Origin: Deltaproteobacteria bacterium
GTDB taxonomy: Bacteria; Desulfobacterota; DSM-4660; Desulfatiglandales; Desulfatiglandaceae
Reading direction: 5' to 3'
NCBI GenBank assembly: GCA_019309145.1
Contig: JAFDGR010000003.1
Location: 1 to 53,691 of the forward strand
Length of the DNA stretch: 53,691 bases
Under the pieces are notes generated by a model. That model was not told the origin of the DNA, made no database searches, and worked only from the letters and a program-made list of their open reading frames with translations. Shown piece after piece: positions 1-8,347 of this stretch. Numbering within the stretch: position 1 is the stretch's first letter; each line of letters opens with the position of its first letter. Made by a program: the position numbers and the translations under genes.

Positions 1-740
1 ATTTTTCAGTTGCGGAAGAGATCCTTCCCCGTGGCGTTCATTTGCTCATTGAAAAGCCCATCACCTATGACGAGGCGGATGCAAACAGGCTCATAGAGAT
101 GGCCCGCGAGAGGAAGCTGGTCCTGCAAGTGGGTCATGTGGAGCGTTTTAATCCGGCGGTTGTGAAGATGGAATCTCTCCTGACGCAGCCCATATTTGTG
201 GAATCTCACCGGATGAACCTGTTTACGGTGAGAGGGACGGATGTTGACGTGGTTCTCGATCTCATGATTCATGATCTGGATATCATCCTGCACATGGTAC
301 AATCGGAGGTCGGGGAAGTCCATGCCGTGGGGATGTCGGTGATCACCCAGAAGACGGATATCGCCAACGTGAGGATTATTTTTGAAAATGGGACCGTCGC
401 AAACCTGACCGCGAGCCGCGTTTCCAATCAGCCGCTTCGAAAGATTCGTATCTTTCAGCCTGATGCCTATATCTCGGTGAATTGCTATAAGAAGGAGGTC
501 AGTGTAACCCGTCTTGATGACTCCTCAGGCATCGACCCATTTCCCCAAATCGCATCGAGTAAGATGAAATATCCTGATGCCGACCCCTTGTTTGATCAGT
601 TGAGCGCTTTTGTCCATGCGGTACGCACGGGTACCGAGCCGGTTGTCACCGGTGAAGACGGCCGTGCGGCCCTGAGAATCGCCCTGGCGATCATCGGTCA
701 GATTGAAAAGGGGTGCAGGAATTTTCAGAGTATCTGTTGA
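1..740 (+). CDS. Gfo/Idh/MocA-family NAD(P)-dependent oxidoreductase, C-terminal part (5' truncated by window edge)
   Basis: The frame is open from the window edge and ends in TGA at 740; about 246 residues are visible and the Rossmann-fold start is missing. What can be seen is the LLIEKPIT segment, the EKP catalytic motif of Gfo/Idh/MocA dehydrogenases, and further on LDLMIHDLDI, the position of the second conserved Asp/His pair. The rest is the alpha/beta domain of this family. lpxB follows 97 bp downstream. In Acidithiobacillus and some other bacteria a Gfo/Idh enzyme, GnnA, sits between lpxA and lpxB and oxidises UDP-GlcNAc at C3 for 3-amino lipid A, so GnnA is a reasonable candidate. Without the upstream genes this role is inference. 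Confidence 0.85.
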   Translation, partial: FSVAEEILPRGVHLLIEKPITYDEADANRLIEMARERKLVLQVGHVERFNPAVVKMESLLTQPIFVESHRMNLFTVRGTDVDVVLDLMIHDLDIILHMVQSEVGEVHAVGMSVITQKTDIANVRIIFENGTVANLTASRVSNQPLRKIRIFQPDAYISVNCYKKEVSVTRLDDSSGIDPFPQIASSKMKYPDADPLFDQLSAFVHAVRTGTEPVVTGEDGRAALRIALAIIGQIEKGCRNFQSIC

Positions 741-837
741 ATAAGTCCTTGAGAACGTGTGCTGTCATTTCTGAACCTTTGGATCCGTGAACGCGTGCTG
801 ATTTCTTTTCCGTCAAGGTTTGGTGGCGAGGGATGAT

Positions 838-1962
838 ATGAAATTTGTGCTCATGGTTGCGGGAGAGGCTTCCGCAGACCAATACGGCGCCAGACTCGTC
901 AAGGAGATTCTTCTGCGGGACCCGGATGTTATTTTCTGGGGCATCGGAGGGAAGAAAATGGCCGGCGCCGGAGTCAGAATCCTCTTTACCTCCGAGGAAA
1001 TGGCAGTTGTGGGACTCACAGAGGTGGTTCCCCGAATCGCCAAGATTTTCACTGCTGCCAGGCGTCTTCAGCGCATCGTGAAGGAAAAACGACCGGATCT
1101 TCTCATCCTGCTCGACTACCCTGATTTCAATATCCATCTTGCCGGGACCGCGGCACGCTCTGGCATCCCGGTGCTTTATTATATCAGCCCACAGGTCTGG
1201 GCATGGAGAAAAGGCAGGGTCAGGAAAATCAGGAAGCGGGTAGATCGCATGGCCGTTATCCTCCCCTTTGAAGAATTATTTTACCGGGAGAAAGGCGTCA
1301 GCGTAGAGTATGTAGGCCATCCGATTCTGGATATCTGGCCGGGTTCTTCCGGTGTTCACCCGGCATCATCTACCACGGTTTCCCGTGTACCCCTCCTCGG
1401 CCTGGTGCCGGGCAGCCGCTCTGAGGAGGTGCACTCTCTTCTTCCCGCGATGCTGTCGGCTGCAGCGCTGTTGAAAAAGAGCAACCCCGACCTTCGATGT
1501 GTGCTTCCCCTCGCACAGACCGTTGATGAGGGAATGGTAAAGCAGTTCATTGCGGGCTCTTCTGTCCCTGTTGTTTTGTCCCGGAAAGGCATGTATGATA
1601 CCCTGCAAGGGTGTGATGCGGTTATTGCTACTTCCGGGACTGTGACGCTTGAAATAGCCTTGATGGGTATCCCCATGGTGGTCGTGTATCGACTCTCGAG
1701 GTTGTCGTACGAGGTGGGCAAGAGAATAATCAAGGTTCCCCATATCAGCCTTGTAAATCTGGTCGCGGGAAAGAAAGTGGTGACCGAACTGATCCAGGAC
1801 GAGGCGAACCCTGAAAAAATGGCCTTTGAAACGGAACCGTTGCTGCGGGACACCGATGCGCGGGTACAAATGGTTCAGGACCTTGAGATGGTTGGCAAGC
1901 GGTTGGGTGAAAAAGGCGCATCAGCAAGGACCGCGGAGATTGCATTGGAAATGATGAGGTAG
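838..1962 (+). CDS. lpxB: Lipid-A-disaccharide synthase LpxB
   Basis: A glycosyltransferase of family GT19 that joins UDP-2,3-diacylglucosamine and lipid X into the lipid A disaccharide at the inner membrane. The protein of about 374 residues matches the usual length (E. coli 382). It opens with MKFVLMVAGEASADQYGARL, the conserved LpxB N-terminus, and carries the SPQVWAWR segment and the late PHISLVNLVAG signature. I start at ATG 838, which has GAGGG five bases upstream; a TTG at 820 in the same frame is possible but lacks a good ribosome site. It lies just after a Gfo/Idh gene, an arrangement known from lipid A loci. The stop is followed by a perfect small palindrome at 1965-1983. Confidence 0.96.
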   Translation: MKFVLMVAGEASADQYGARLVKEILLRDPDVIFWGIGGKKMAGAGVRILFTSEEMAVVGLTEVVPRIAKIFTAARRLQRIVKEKRPDLLILLDYPDFNIHLAGTAARSGIPVLYYISPQVWAWRKGRVRKIRKRVDRMAVILPFEELFYREKGVSVEYVGHPILDIWPGSSGVHPASSTTVSRVPLLGLVPGSRSEEVHSLLPAMLSAAALLKKSNPDLRCVLPLAQTVDEGMVKQFIAGSSVPVVLSRKGMYDTLQGCDAVIATSGTVTLEIALMGIPMVVVYRLSRLSYEVGKRIIKVPHISLVNLVAGKKVVTELIQDEANPEKMAFETEPLLRDTDARVQMVQDLEMVGKRLGEKGASARTAEIALEMMR

Positions 1963-1964
1963 TA

Positions 1965-1983
1965 CCCATCCATTATGGATGGG
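1965..1983. repeat. Perfect palindrome between lpxB and the NtrX-like gene
   Basis: Nine-base arms CCCATCCAT and ATGGATGGG flank a single T in the 38-bp gap between the two genes. A one-base centre is too tight for an RNA hairpin loop, so it would open to a smaller stem or act as a protein-binding dyad. The right arm has the same core (ATGGATGGG) as the dispersed repeat at 47700-47731, and TAC just before the left arm continues the match. No T-run follows, so it is not a standard terminator. Confidence 0.6.
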
Positions 1984-2000
1984 CACGAGGGAAGAGAAAA

Positions 2001-3368
2001 ATGGCCAGAACAATACTGGTGGTAGATGACGAGGCGAGCATACTCCGATCTGTCGAGGGCATCCTCGCGGATGAGGGGTTCGAGGTAGTGAGCGCGGAAA
2101 GCGGCACGGCGGCCCTTGAGAAAATCGATAAACTCATCCCCGATCTGGTGCTCCTGGACATCTGGATGCCCGGAATGGACGGCATAGAAACACTGGTAAA
2201 GATAAAGGAGACGTACCCTTATCTCCAGGTGGTCATCATGTCCGGGCACGGGACCATCGAGACAGCCGTAAAGGCAACGAAACTTGGCGCTTATGATTTC
2301 ATTGAGAAGCCGCTCTCCATGGAAAAGCTTCTCCATTCGGTGAGAAAAGCCCTGGATTACTATCAGTTGGAAGAGGAGATCAACCTCTTAAAGCAAAAAC
2401 ACAAAGAGAAATCAAAGCTTACCGGGCATAGCGAACCCATACGCCGTCTCAAAGAACAAATTCGTATTGTGGCACCCACCAATGCGTGGGTACTGATCTC
2501 AGGGGAAAATGGGACGGGCAAGGAGCTTGTCGCCCATTATATCCACCGCCTGAGTCAGAGAAGTCACAAACCCATGGTGGAGGTGAATTGCGCCGCTATC
2601 CCCGAAGACCTCATTGAGAGCGAATTGTTCGGTCATGAGAAGGGCGCATTCACGGGTGCAGGCAGCATGAGAAAAGGAAAATTCGATCTGGCCCACGAGG
2701 GGACCATTTTTCTTGATGAGATAGGGGATATGAGCCTGAAGGCCCAGTCAAAGACCCTGCGAATCTTGCAGGAACAGAAGTTTGAACGGGTAGGTGGGAC
2801 AAGGACTATTGAGGTGGATGTACGGGTCATTGCGGCGACCAACAAAAATCTTGAGGCTGAAATCGAGAAAGGAACTTTTCGGGATGATCTTTACTTTCGG
2901 TTGAATGTCATCCCCATAAAGGTTCCTCCTCTCCGGGAGAGGGCCGAAGATATTCCCGAGCTTGTGGAAGAATTCCTTGAGGAGTTCTCCGTGAGTACGA
3001 ATATTGATCCAAAAAGGGTGAGCGGGAGTGCTCTGGAACTCTTAAAAAAATATCCGTGGCCCGGAAATGTCCGTGAATTAAAAAATCTTGTGGAACGTTT
3101 GATGATTATGAGCCCGGGAAAGGTCATCGAGGCAACTGATATTCCCGCCCCCTTTAATCAGGCCCGCGGGCAGGAATCGGCATTCGAGCCCCGCATCCTT
3201 TCGGACACCCTTAAAGAGGCGAAAAACCAGTTTGAAAGGGCCTTTCTTGAGGCAAAACTCAGGGAATACGACTGGAATATCTCCCAGACGGCGGAAGCTA
3301 TCGGCATCGAGAGAAGCAATCTCCACAAGAAGATCAAGGCCTATGGCCTGGAAGCGCAACGATCCTGA
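2001..3368 (+). CDS. Sigma-54-dependent response regulator, NtrX-like
   Basis: A 455-residue two-component regulator with three domains. Residues 1-120 form a receiver with the acidic pair D9/D10, phospho-acceptor D53, S81 and K103. Residues about 142-370 form an AAA+ sigma-54 activator domain with Walker A at 168-175 and the GAFTGA sigma-54 contact loop at 215-220. The C-terminal 55 residues hold a Fis-type helix-turn-helix (ISQTAEAIGIERSNLHKKIKAYGL). Receiver sequence and overall length resemble NtrX more than NtrC. No partner kinase is adjacent, so it is an orphan here. It converges on engB with a 16-bp gap. The target genes cannot be told from the sequence; NtrX in other bacteria acts in nitrogen, redox or envelope control. 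Confidence 0.93.
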   Translation: MARTILVVDDEASILRSVEGILADEGFEVVSAESGTAALEKIDKLIPDLVLLDIWMPGMDGIETLVKIKETYPYLQVVIMSGHGTIETAVKATKLGAYDFIEKPLSMEKLLHSVRKALDYYQLEEEINLLKQKHKEKSKLTGHSEPIRRLKEQIRIVAPTNAWVLISGENGTGKELVAHYIHRLSQRSHKPMVEVNCAAIPEDLIESELFGHEKGAFTGAGSMRKGKFDLAHEGTIFLDEIGDMSLKAQSKTLRILQEQKFERVGGTRTIEVDVRVIAATNKNLEAEIEKGTFRDDLYFRLNVIPIKVPPLRERAEDIPELVEEFLEEFSVSTNIDPKRVSGSALELLKKYPWPGNVRELKNLVERLMIMSPGKVIEATDIPAPFNQARGQESAFEPRILSDTLKEAKNQFERAFLEAKLREYDWNISQTAEAIGIERSNLHKKIKAYGLEAQRS

Positions 3369-3384
3369 CCGTATTGCGCATGGG

Positions 3385-3963
3385 CTAGATTCCTGCGGTC
3401 TCAGTTATGTGCTTCCAGAGTTCATCCCTTCCCCGGCGGGTTTTTGAAGAAAAAAGGACGGGCCCCAGAGGCGCATACATGTCACATGCCGCCGCTATCT
3501 TTCCTGCCTGCGTCCTCGCCTGCTGTTTGCTCATCTTGTCCGCCTTTGTAAGAGTTAAAATGATCGGGACCTTATGATGTTCCAGCCACTCGAGGAGATC
3601 TTTGTCGCCGGCCGACAGGTCCCGCCTGATATCCAGGATGACAACCACGGCCTTGAGGTTCGGTCGCGTGTTCAGATATGCTTCCACCATGTCCTTCCAC
3701 GACGCCTTGACCTTGATCGGAACTCTGGCATAGCCGTAGCCGGGCAGGTCCACCAGGTACATCGCTCCGTTCACGAGAAAAAAATTGATGGACTGTGTTC
3801 TCCCCGGGCGGCCACTTGTCCTTGCAAGGTGTCTTCGTTTGACGAGGGTGTTGATGAGGGAGGATTTGCCCACATTGGACCGGCCGGCAATGGCGATTTC
3901 CGGTCTGTCCGCAGGCGGGTATTGGTCTTGCTGGAAGGCGCTGGTGACAAATTGGGCGTCCAT
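3385..3963 (-). CDS. engB: Ribosome biogenesis GTPase EngB/YsxC
   Basis: A small TRAFAC-class GTPase needed for assembly of the large ribosomal subunit. It has G1 GRSNVGKSS, G3 DLPGYG, G4 TKAD and the G5-like SSKT, in the right order and spacing. From ATG 3963 the protein is 192 residues with about 25 residues before G1, as in E. coli. A TTG at 4008 is in frame and would overlap the aminotransferase end by 35 bp; I prefer the ATG. It is the last gene of the leftward group and converges on the NtrX-like gene. Confidence 0.95.
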   Translation of the reverse strand: MDAQFVTSAFQQDQYPPADRPEIAIAGRSNVGKSSLINTLVKRRHLARTSGRPGRTQSINFFLVNGAMYLVDLPGYGYARVPIKVKASWKDMVEAYLNTRPNLKAVVVILDIRRDLSAGDKDLLEWLEHHKVPIILTLTKADKMSKQQARTQAGKIAAACDMYAPLGPVLFSSKTRRGRDELWKHITETAGI

Positions 3964-3973
3964 GTCCGAATCA

Positions 3974-5122
3974 CTACCGATGGGCCAGGAAATGTTCGAT
4001 TCGATCAAGGCCTGCCTTTATGTTATCCAGGGAACTGGCATAGGAGAATCTGAGAAAGCCTTCTGCATTCTGCCCGAAGTCGATTCCCGGGCTGACGCCC
4101 ACTGAGGCCTTTTCCAGGATTTCAAACGCGAGGTCATAGGAGCTCTCGCCAAACTCTTTTGCATTGGCGAAGATGTAGAAGGCCCCTGCAGGTTCCACCG
4201 GGAGGCCGAAACCGAGATCCCGGACCCGCTGAATCATATACCGTCTCCTCTCATCGTAGGTTTCTTTCATGTGTGCCACGTCCTCTTCAGCACATCTGAG
4301 GGCAGCCAGGCCTCCCCATTGGGAGATGCTTCCGGCTGAGATGAAAAAATTCTGCTGCAATTTCTGGAGCGGTCTCACAAACCGGGAGGGTGCGATGACA
4401 TAGCCGAGCCGCCAGCCGGTCATGGCGTAGAGCTTTGAGAATCCATTGAGCACAAAGGCGTTTTCAGTATATTCCAGGATCGTATGTTCCTTCTGGCCAT
4501 AAACCAACCCATGGTAGATCTCATCGGAGATGACAGGGATCCCCAGGCGCCCGATCGCTTCCATACGTTCGGGTGAGAGAAGATTGCCCGTTGGGTTTGA
4601 CGGGGAATTTATCAGGATGCCCTTTGTTCTGCCGCCGATTTTTTTCTTGATCGCTTCAGGGTCCAGCTGGAACCCCTCTTCCTCATCCCCTTTTACAAAA
4701 ACCGGCTTGGCACCGAGAAACGTGGCGTAATTGGGGTAGCAGGGATAGTGCGGGTCAGAGAGAATGATCTCATCGCCCGGATCCAGCAGGGCACAGAAAA
4801 GCAAAAGAAGCGCGGGAGAGGTGCCTGAGGTGACAATGACCTGGTCTGGCGAAATCTTGATGCCGTATTTTTCCTGGTAATGAGCGCAGATGGTCTCCCG
4901 CAGCGGTAGGATCCCCAGACTGTGGGTGTAATGAGTCTGTCCCTGGGTCATGGCTTCCCGGGCGGCGTCACAGATGCACGCAGGGGTGTTGAAATCCGGC
5001 TCTCCTATTTCGAGATGGATGATATGCTGCCCCTGTTTTTCGAGTTCTTTGGCCCGTTCCATGACTTCCATCACGATAAACGGAGGGATTTCTAGAGCCT
5101 TTTTGGTCATTATCGTCTGCAT
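3974..5122 (-). CDS. Class I/II pyridoxal-phosphate aminotransferase
   Basis: A fold-type I aminotransferase of 382 residues, close to AspC, AlaA and LL-DAP aminotransferase relatives. Visible features are the NPTGN segment (about 176-180), the ISDEIY strand (about 198-203), PLP lysine K230 within NGFSKLYAMTGWRLGY, and the C-terminal substrate arginine in FLRFSYA. The start ATG 5122 has GAGG six bases upstream. It lies between hisG and engB on the same strand. Position near his genes could suggest histidinol-phosphate aminotransferase, but the sequence looks more like the aspartate/alanine aminotransferase group; the substrate is not settled. Confidence 0.9.
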   Translation of the reverse strand: MQTIMTKKALEIPPFIVMEVMERAKELEKQGQHIIHLEIGEPDFNTPACICDAAREAMTQGQTHYTHSLGILPLRETICAHYQEKYGIKISPDQVIVTSGTSPALLLLFCALLDPGDEIILSDPHYPCYPNYATFLGAKPVFVKGDEEEGFQLDPEAIKKKIGGRTKGILINSPSNPTGNLLSPERMEAIGRLGIPVISDEIYHGLVYGQKEHTILEYTENAFVLNGFSKLYAMTGWRLGYVIAPSRFVRPLQKLQQNFFISAGSISQWGGLAALRCAEEDVAHMKETYDERRRYMIQRVRDLGFGLPVEPAGAFYIFANAKEFGESSYDLAFEILEKASVGVSPGIDFGQNAEGFLRFSYASSLDNIKAGLDRIEHFLAHR

Positions 5123-5169
5123 GGTATCCTCATTTCACTGTTATTCTTATACGTTGCGTCTTGCGCCAC

Positions 5170-6042
5170 TTATATAAGTTTGTTCAGTGCATACTCAATG
5201 ATCCCCTGGGCCCCCGCATTCATGAGCTGCGGGATAAGATCCCTTACCATACTGGCATCCACCACCACTTCCACGGAAACCCATGAGGAGTTGTAGAGGC
5301 CCGCGATCGTGGGTGCATTGAGGGAAGGCAGAAGAGCAATAATCTCCTCCATCTTTTTTGTGGGGACATTCATCTTGAGTCCCACCATGTTTTCCGCCCG
5401 CAACGCCCCTTTCAAGAGCAGCACAATCTGCTCAATTTTTGCCTTTTTCCAAGGGTCCTTATAGGAATGGTGATTGGCGATGACCTGGGTATTGGTCTGC
5501 ATGAGTTCGTGGATGATTTTGAGACCATGGGCCCTGATAGTGCTTCCGGTTTCGGTCACTTCGACAATGGCATCGGCCAGGCCTGACACGACTTTTGCCT
5601 CGGTGGCGCCCCACGAGAACTCGACCTTTACGTCTATACCCATTTTGTGGAAATAGCGGGTGGTGAAATGGACAAGTTCGGTCGCAATCTTTTTCCCCTG
5701 CAGGTCCTGTAAGTCCTTGATGCTGGAATTTGCCGGTACCGCAACCACCCACCGCGCCGGGTTCTGGCTTACCTTGGAGTAGATAAGGTCATCCACAACC
5801 ATGACGTTCGACTCGTTTTCCTCAACCCAGTCTTTGCCCGTGAGCCCCACGTCAAGGGTGCCGTTTTCCACATACCTCGACATCTCCTGGGCACGACATA
5901 TGCTGCATTCGATGTCATCATCATTTATATCTGGAAAATAACTCCGTGAGTTCACGCTTATTTTCCACCCTGACTTTTCAAAGAGACCGATCGTGGCCTT
6001 TTGCAAACTGCCTTTCGGGATTCCCAGTTTCAATTTTGTCAT
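5170..6042 (-). CDS. hisG: ATP phosphoribosyltransferase, long form (HisG)
   Basis: First enzyme of histidine synthesis: condenses ATP and PRPP to phosphoribosyl-ATP. The 290-residue protein is the long hexameric form, which does not need HisZ. It starts with LKLGIPKGSLQ, has the DVGLTGKDWV loop and the PRPP-binding segment ADAIVEVTETGSTIRAHGLK (about residues 156-175). It ends with the ACT-like regulatory domain (about 215-290) that binds histidine in long-form enzymes, so feedback inhibition is expected. Its ATG overlaps the hisI stop by 4 bp, showing translational coupling. Confidence 0.97.
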   Translation of the reverse strand: MTKLKLGIPKGSLQKATIGLFEKSGWKISVNSRSYFPDINDDDIECSICRAQEMSRYVENGTLDVGLTGKDWVEENESNVMVVDDLIYSKVSQNPARWVVAVPANSSIKDLQDLQGKKIATELVHFTTRYFHKMGIDVKVEFSWGATEAKVVSGLADAIVEVTETGSTIRAHGLKIIHELMQTNTQVIANHHSYKDPWKKAKIEQIVLLLKGALRAENMVGLKMNVPTKKMEEIIALLPSLNAPTIAGLYNSSWVSVEVVVDASMVRDLIPQLMNAGAQGIIEYALNKLI

Positions 6043-6419
6043 TTTTTATATACCTTTTCAGGATCAAATATCTTGTTTCCCACAATGCTGACCTGACCAT
6101 CTTCCTCAATTTTTTTGTGGAAACAGGTATCATATCCGGTGTGGCAGGCGGCTCCACCCACCTGTTCAACCTGGAAAAGCACCGTGTCATTGTCACAATC
6201 GATGAAGATGGCCTTTATTTTCTGGACATGTCCTGAAGTGCCTCCTTTATGCCAGAGTTCCTGGCGGGAACGGCTCCAGTAATGCGCTTCTCCTGTTTCA
6301 AGGGTCTTTTTCCATGAGGCCTCATTTATGTAAGCGACCATGAGGACCTTGCCTGTTTCATGTTCCTGTACGACGGCCGGGAGAAGGCCGTTTCCTTTTG
6401 AAAAATCGAGTTGAACCAT
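6039..6419 (-). CDS. hisI: Phosphoribosyl-AMP cyclohydrolase (HisI)
   Basis: Third step of histidine synthesis: opens the adenine ring of phosphoribosyl-AMP, a zinc- and magnesium-dependent hydrolysis in the cytoplasm. The 126-residue protein is the stand-alone form without a HisE domain. It shows VLMVAYIN, YWSRSRQELWHKGGTSG, the metal-binding DCDND and the zinc cysteines in GGAACHTGYDTCF. ATG 6419 has AAAGGAG eight bases upstream, which settles the start; a longer reading to 6458 has no support. It is coupled to hisG by a 4-bp overlap. Other his genes are not in the window. Confidence 0.97.
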   Translation of the reverse strand: MVQLDFSKGNGLLPAVVQEHETGKVLMVAYINEASWKKTLETGEAHYWSRSRQELWHKGGTSGHVQKIKAIFIDCDNDTVLFQVEQVGGAACHTGYDTCFHKKIEEDGQVSIVGNKIFDPEKVYKK

Positions 6420-6498
6420 AGGAATGCTCCTTTTCAAGAAAAAAGGAGTGTACCCCATAGGAATTTTTTAAGGCAAGGAAAAAAAACGGAATCGTGGC

Positions 6499-7536
6499 TC
6501 AGGCGCCTGTGGCCGGGTGTTTTCCGCTTAACTGTCCGCACGCGGCGAGGATGTCCTGTCCCTTGCTCTTTCGTATGATGGCCGTAAGATGGTGATCGAG
6601 AAGCATTTCCTGGAAGGCGAGAATCCTTTCCAGAGGAGGGGAGGAAAAAGGAGAACCGTGATGGGGATTCAGAGGAATGAGATTGACCTTTGCCCGCAAT
6701 CCCGAAAGGTGTTTGAGAAGGCGCCGAGCGTCTTCCTTTGTATCATTGATTCCATCAATCAGAATGTATTCAAAGGTGATCATACGCCTGTGGGGAAGGG
6801 GGAAGGCCCTGCACGCGTCTAAGAGCGCTTCAATGGGATACCTGCGATTGACGGGCATCAGATTGTTCCGTGTTTCATTGTCGGCCGCATTGAGAGAAAC
6901 AGCAAGATTCACCGTAATGTCTTTGCCGAGGCGGATCATTTCCGGAACAAGGCCGCTCGTGGAGAGGGTGATTTTTCGATGGGAAAAATTCATTCCCGTT
7001 TCACTGACCAGGATGCGGAGGGCCCTCACCACATTTTCATAGTTCGCAAGAGGTTCACCCATTCCCATGAGAACGATATTGGTCAGGCGCTCCGGTGATT
7101 CCATGGAACGTCGTACCTGGATGACCTGATCCACTATCTCGGCGGGGGACAGGTTTCGCTTGAATCCCTGCCTGCCGGTGAGGCAGAAACGGCATCCCAT
7201 GGCACACCCAACCTGGGAAGACACGCAAAGGGTCCAGTGATCCCGTTCAGGAATGAGCACCGACTCGATGGTCATGCCGTCGACAAGTTCGAAAAGGTAC
7301 TTCCTCGTCCCGTCCTCCGAGTAGAGGGAGTCAACCAGTTCCAGGTGGTTGAGGGTGGCTTCGCGGGCGAGAAAGGAACGAAGAGACTTCGGGAGGTCAC
7401 TCATATCGTCAAAAGAGGCGGCAAGACGTCTGAAAAGCCAGGAGTGGATTTGGCGTCCCCTGTAGGCGGGAAAACCGTGTTCCCTGGCCCAATGTTCCAT
7501 CTCGAGAGAATCGAGGCCTTTGAGGTCAATCGACAT
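6499..7536 (-). CDS. rlmN: 23S rRNA (A2503-C2)/tRNA (A37-C2) methyltransferase RlmN
   Basis: A radical SAM enzyme that methylates C2 of A2503 in 23S rRNA and A37 in some tRNAs. From ATG 7536 it has 345 residues, close to other RlmN proteins. The radical SAM cluster motif CAMGCRFC (cysteines about 111, 115 and 118) follows SSQVGC; GMGEPLANYENV and the late catalytic cysteine in AACGQLSG are also present. A GTG at 7575 is in frame and would overlap the upstream gene by 50 bp instead of 11. The Shine-Dalgarno is weak for both. It sits between the thymidylate-synthase-like gene and hisI. Confidence 0.95.
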   Translation of the reverse strand: MSIDLKGLDSLEMEHWAREHGFPAYRGRQIHSWLFRRLAASFDDMSDLPKSLRSFLAREATLNHLELVDSLYSEDGTRKYLFELVDGMTIESVLIPERDHWTLCVSSQVGCAMGCRFCLTGRQGFKRNLSPAEIVDQVIQVRRSMESPERLTNIVLMGMGEPLANYENVVRALRILVSETGMNFSHRKITLSTSGLVPEMIRLGKDITVNLAVSLNAADNETRNNLMPVNRRYPIEALLDACRAFPLPHRRMITFEYILIDGINDTKEDARRLLKHLSGLRAKVNLIPLNPHHGSPFSSPPLERILAFQEMLLDHHLTAIIRKSKGQDILAACGQLSGKHPATGA

Positions 7537-8221
7537 TTTCACACGAACCGTCTGCCAGGGCTGACGGGTTTTCACACATGGTTCTCAGCTTGGCCAGTTC
7601 CCATACATAATCGTACAGGTGGAGACCTTTGCTGGCCGCGATGATTTCACCGTCTTCCACTCCGATGCTTGAGGCCATGTACTCCTTGAGAAGCTGGATA
7701 GCCCCAAGGTTGGCCGGAAACCCGTTCCATAAATCCCAGGAACGGAAATAGACCACGAAGTGGAGTTTTCCCTCTTTTACGCGGGTATCAATTCCCCGCA
7801 GACAGGGAGGATCTTTCAAATGAATGGACTGCGGATCTCCAACGGTCATGAATGCCTGGTTGGTACCGTAGCCGTCTTCCCTGTACATGCGAATCACTTC
7901 GGCAATCTGGCTTTCAAGGTACCATCCATAGGTATAGTCTTCTCCAGGTTGCTTCATGGAGGTCATCAGGTAAGGAAGGTATTCTTCCAGGTACCCTTCT
8001 GCAACGGGGTTCGGTATGCCCAGTGCGGGAGGGATATCCGGGAGCAGGGGCCTGACTCCGGGATACTTGATATGGACCGTGATGTAATCAAACTCAAGGC
8101 GCTTCTGGCCCTCATAGCTTCCCCGTTCAATGATATATTCGTGCCCCGTCTCCAGCAATTTATACACGCATTGAAACCACGCATCCGGAAGGTCACGGGC
8201 CTCGACAAATTCAAGTTTCAT
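7526..8221 (-). CDS. Thymidylate synthase homologue, archaeal-like short form
   Basis: A 231-residue protein of the ThyA fold. Its C-terminal half aligns with the ThyA active site: the nucleophile C140 in DPPCL (ThyA PPCH), R160/S161 and D163 in YFRSWDLWNGFP, N171 (the residue that favours dUMP over dCMP), and H201/Y203 in LHLYDY. The N-terminal third differs from bacterial ThyA and is shorter, as in methanogen-type enzymes. If active it would methylate dUMP; the one-carbon donor may not be the usual folate in this subgroup. Its end overlaps the rlmN start. A dCMP-hydroxymethylase role is less likely because the Asn is kept. Confidence 0.8.
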   Translation of the reverse strand: MKLEFVEARDLPDAWFQCVYKLLETGHEYIIERGSYEGQKRLEFDYITVHIKYPGVRPLLPDIPPALGIPNPVAEGYLEEYLPYLMTSMKQPGEDYTYGWYLESQIAEVIRMYREDGYGTNQAFMTVGDPQSIHLKDPPCLRGIDTRVKEGKLHFVVYFRSWDLWNGFPANLGAIQLLKEYMASSIGVEDGEIIAASKGLHLYDYVWELAKLRTMCENPSALADGSCENVD

Positions 8222-8347
8222 AAAACTATCTCCCTCTCTTTCCTGGTTTTTTCATCCGATTTCTCTCGCATTGATTCTGGCAATGGATCTGCGGATTGTC
8301 AATGCAAAAGGGATTTGCCGATCCGTGACATTGCATCTCCTGCCAAA

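Noticed and set aside
7919-7945. A GTACCATCCATA-like match to the dispersed repeat
   Set aside because: It lies inside the thymidylate-synthase-like coding region, encodes conserved residues and lacks one base of the core.
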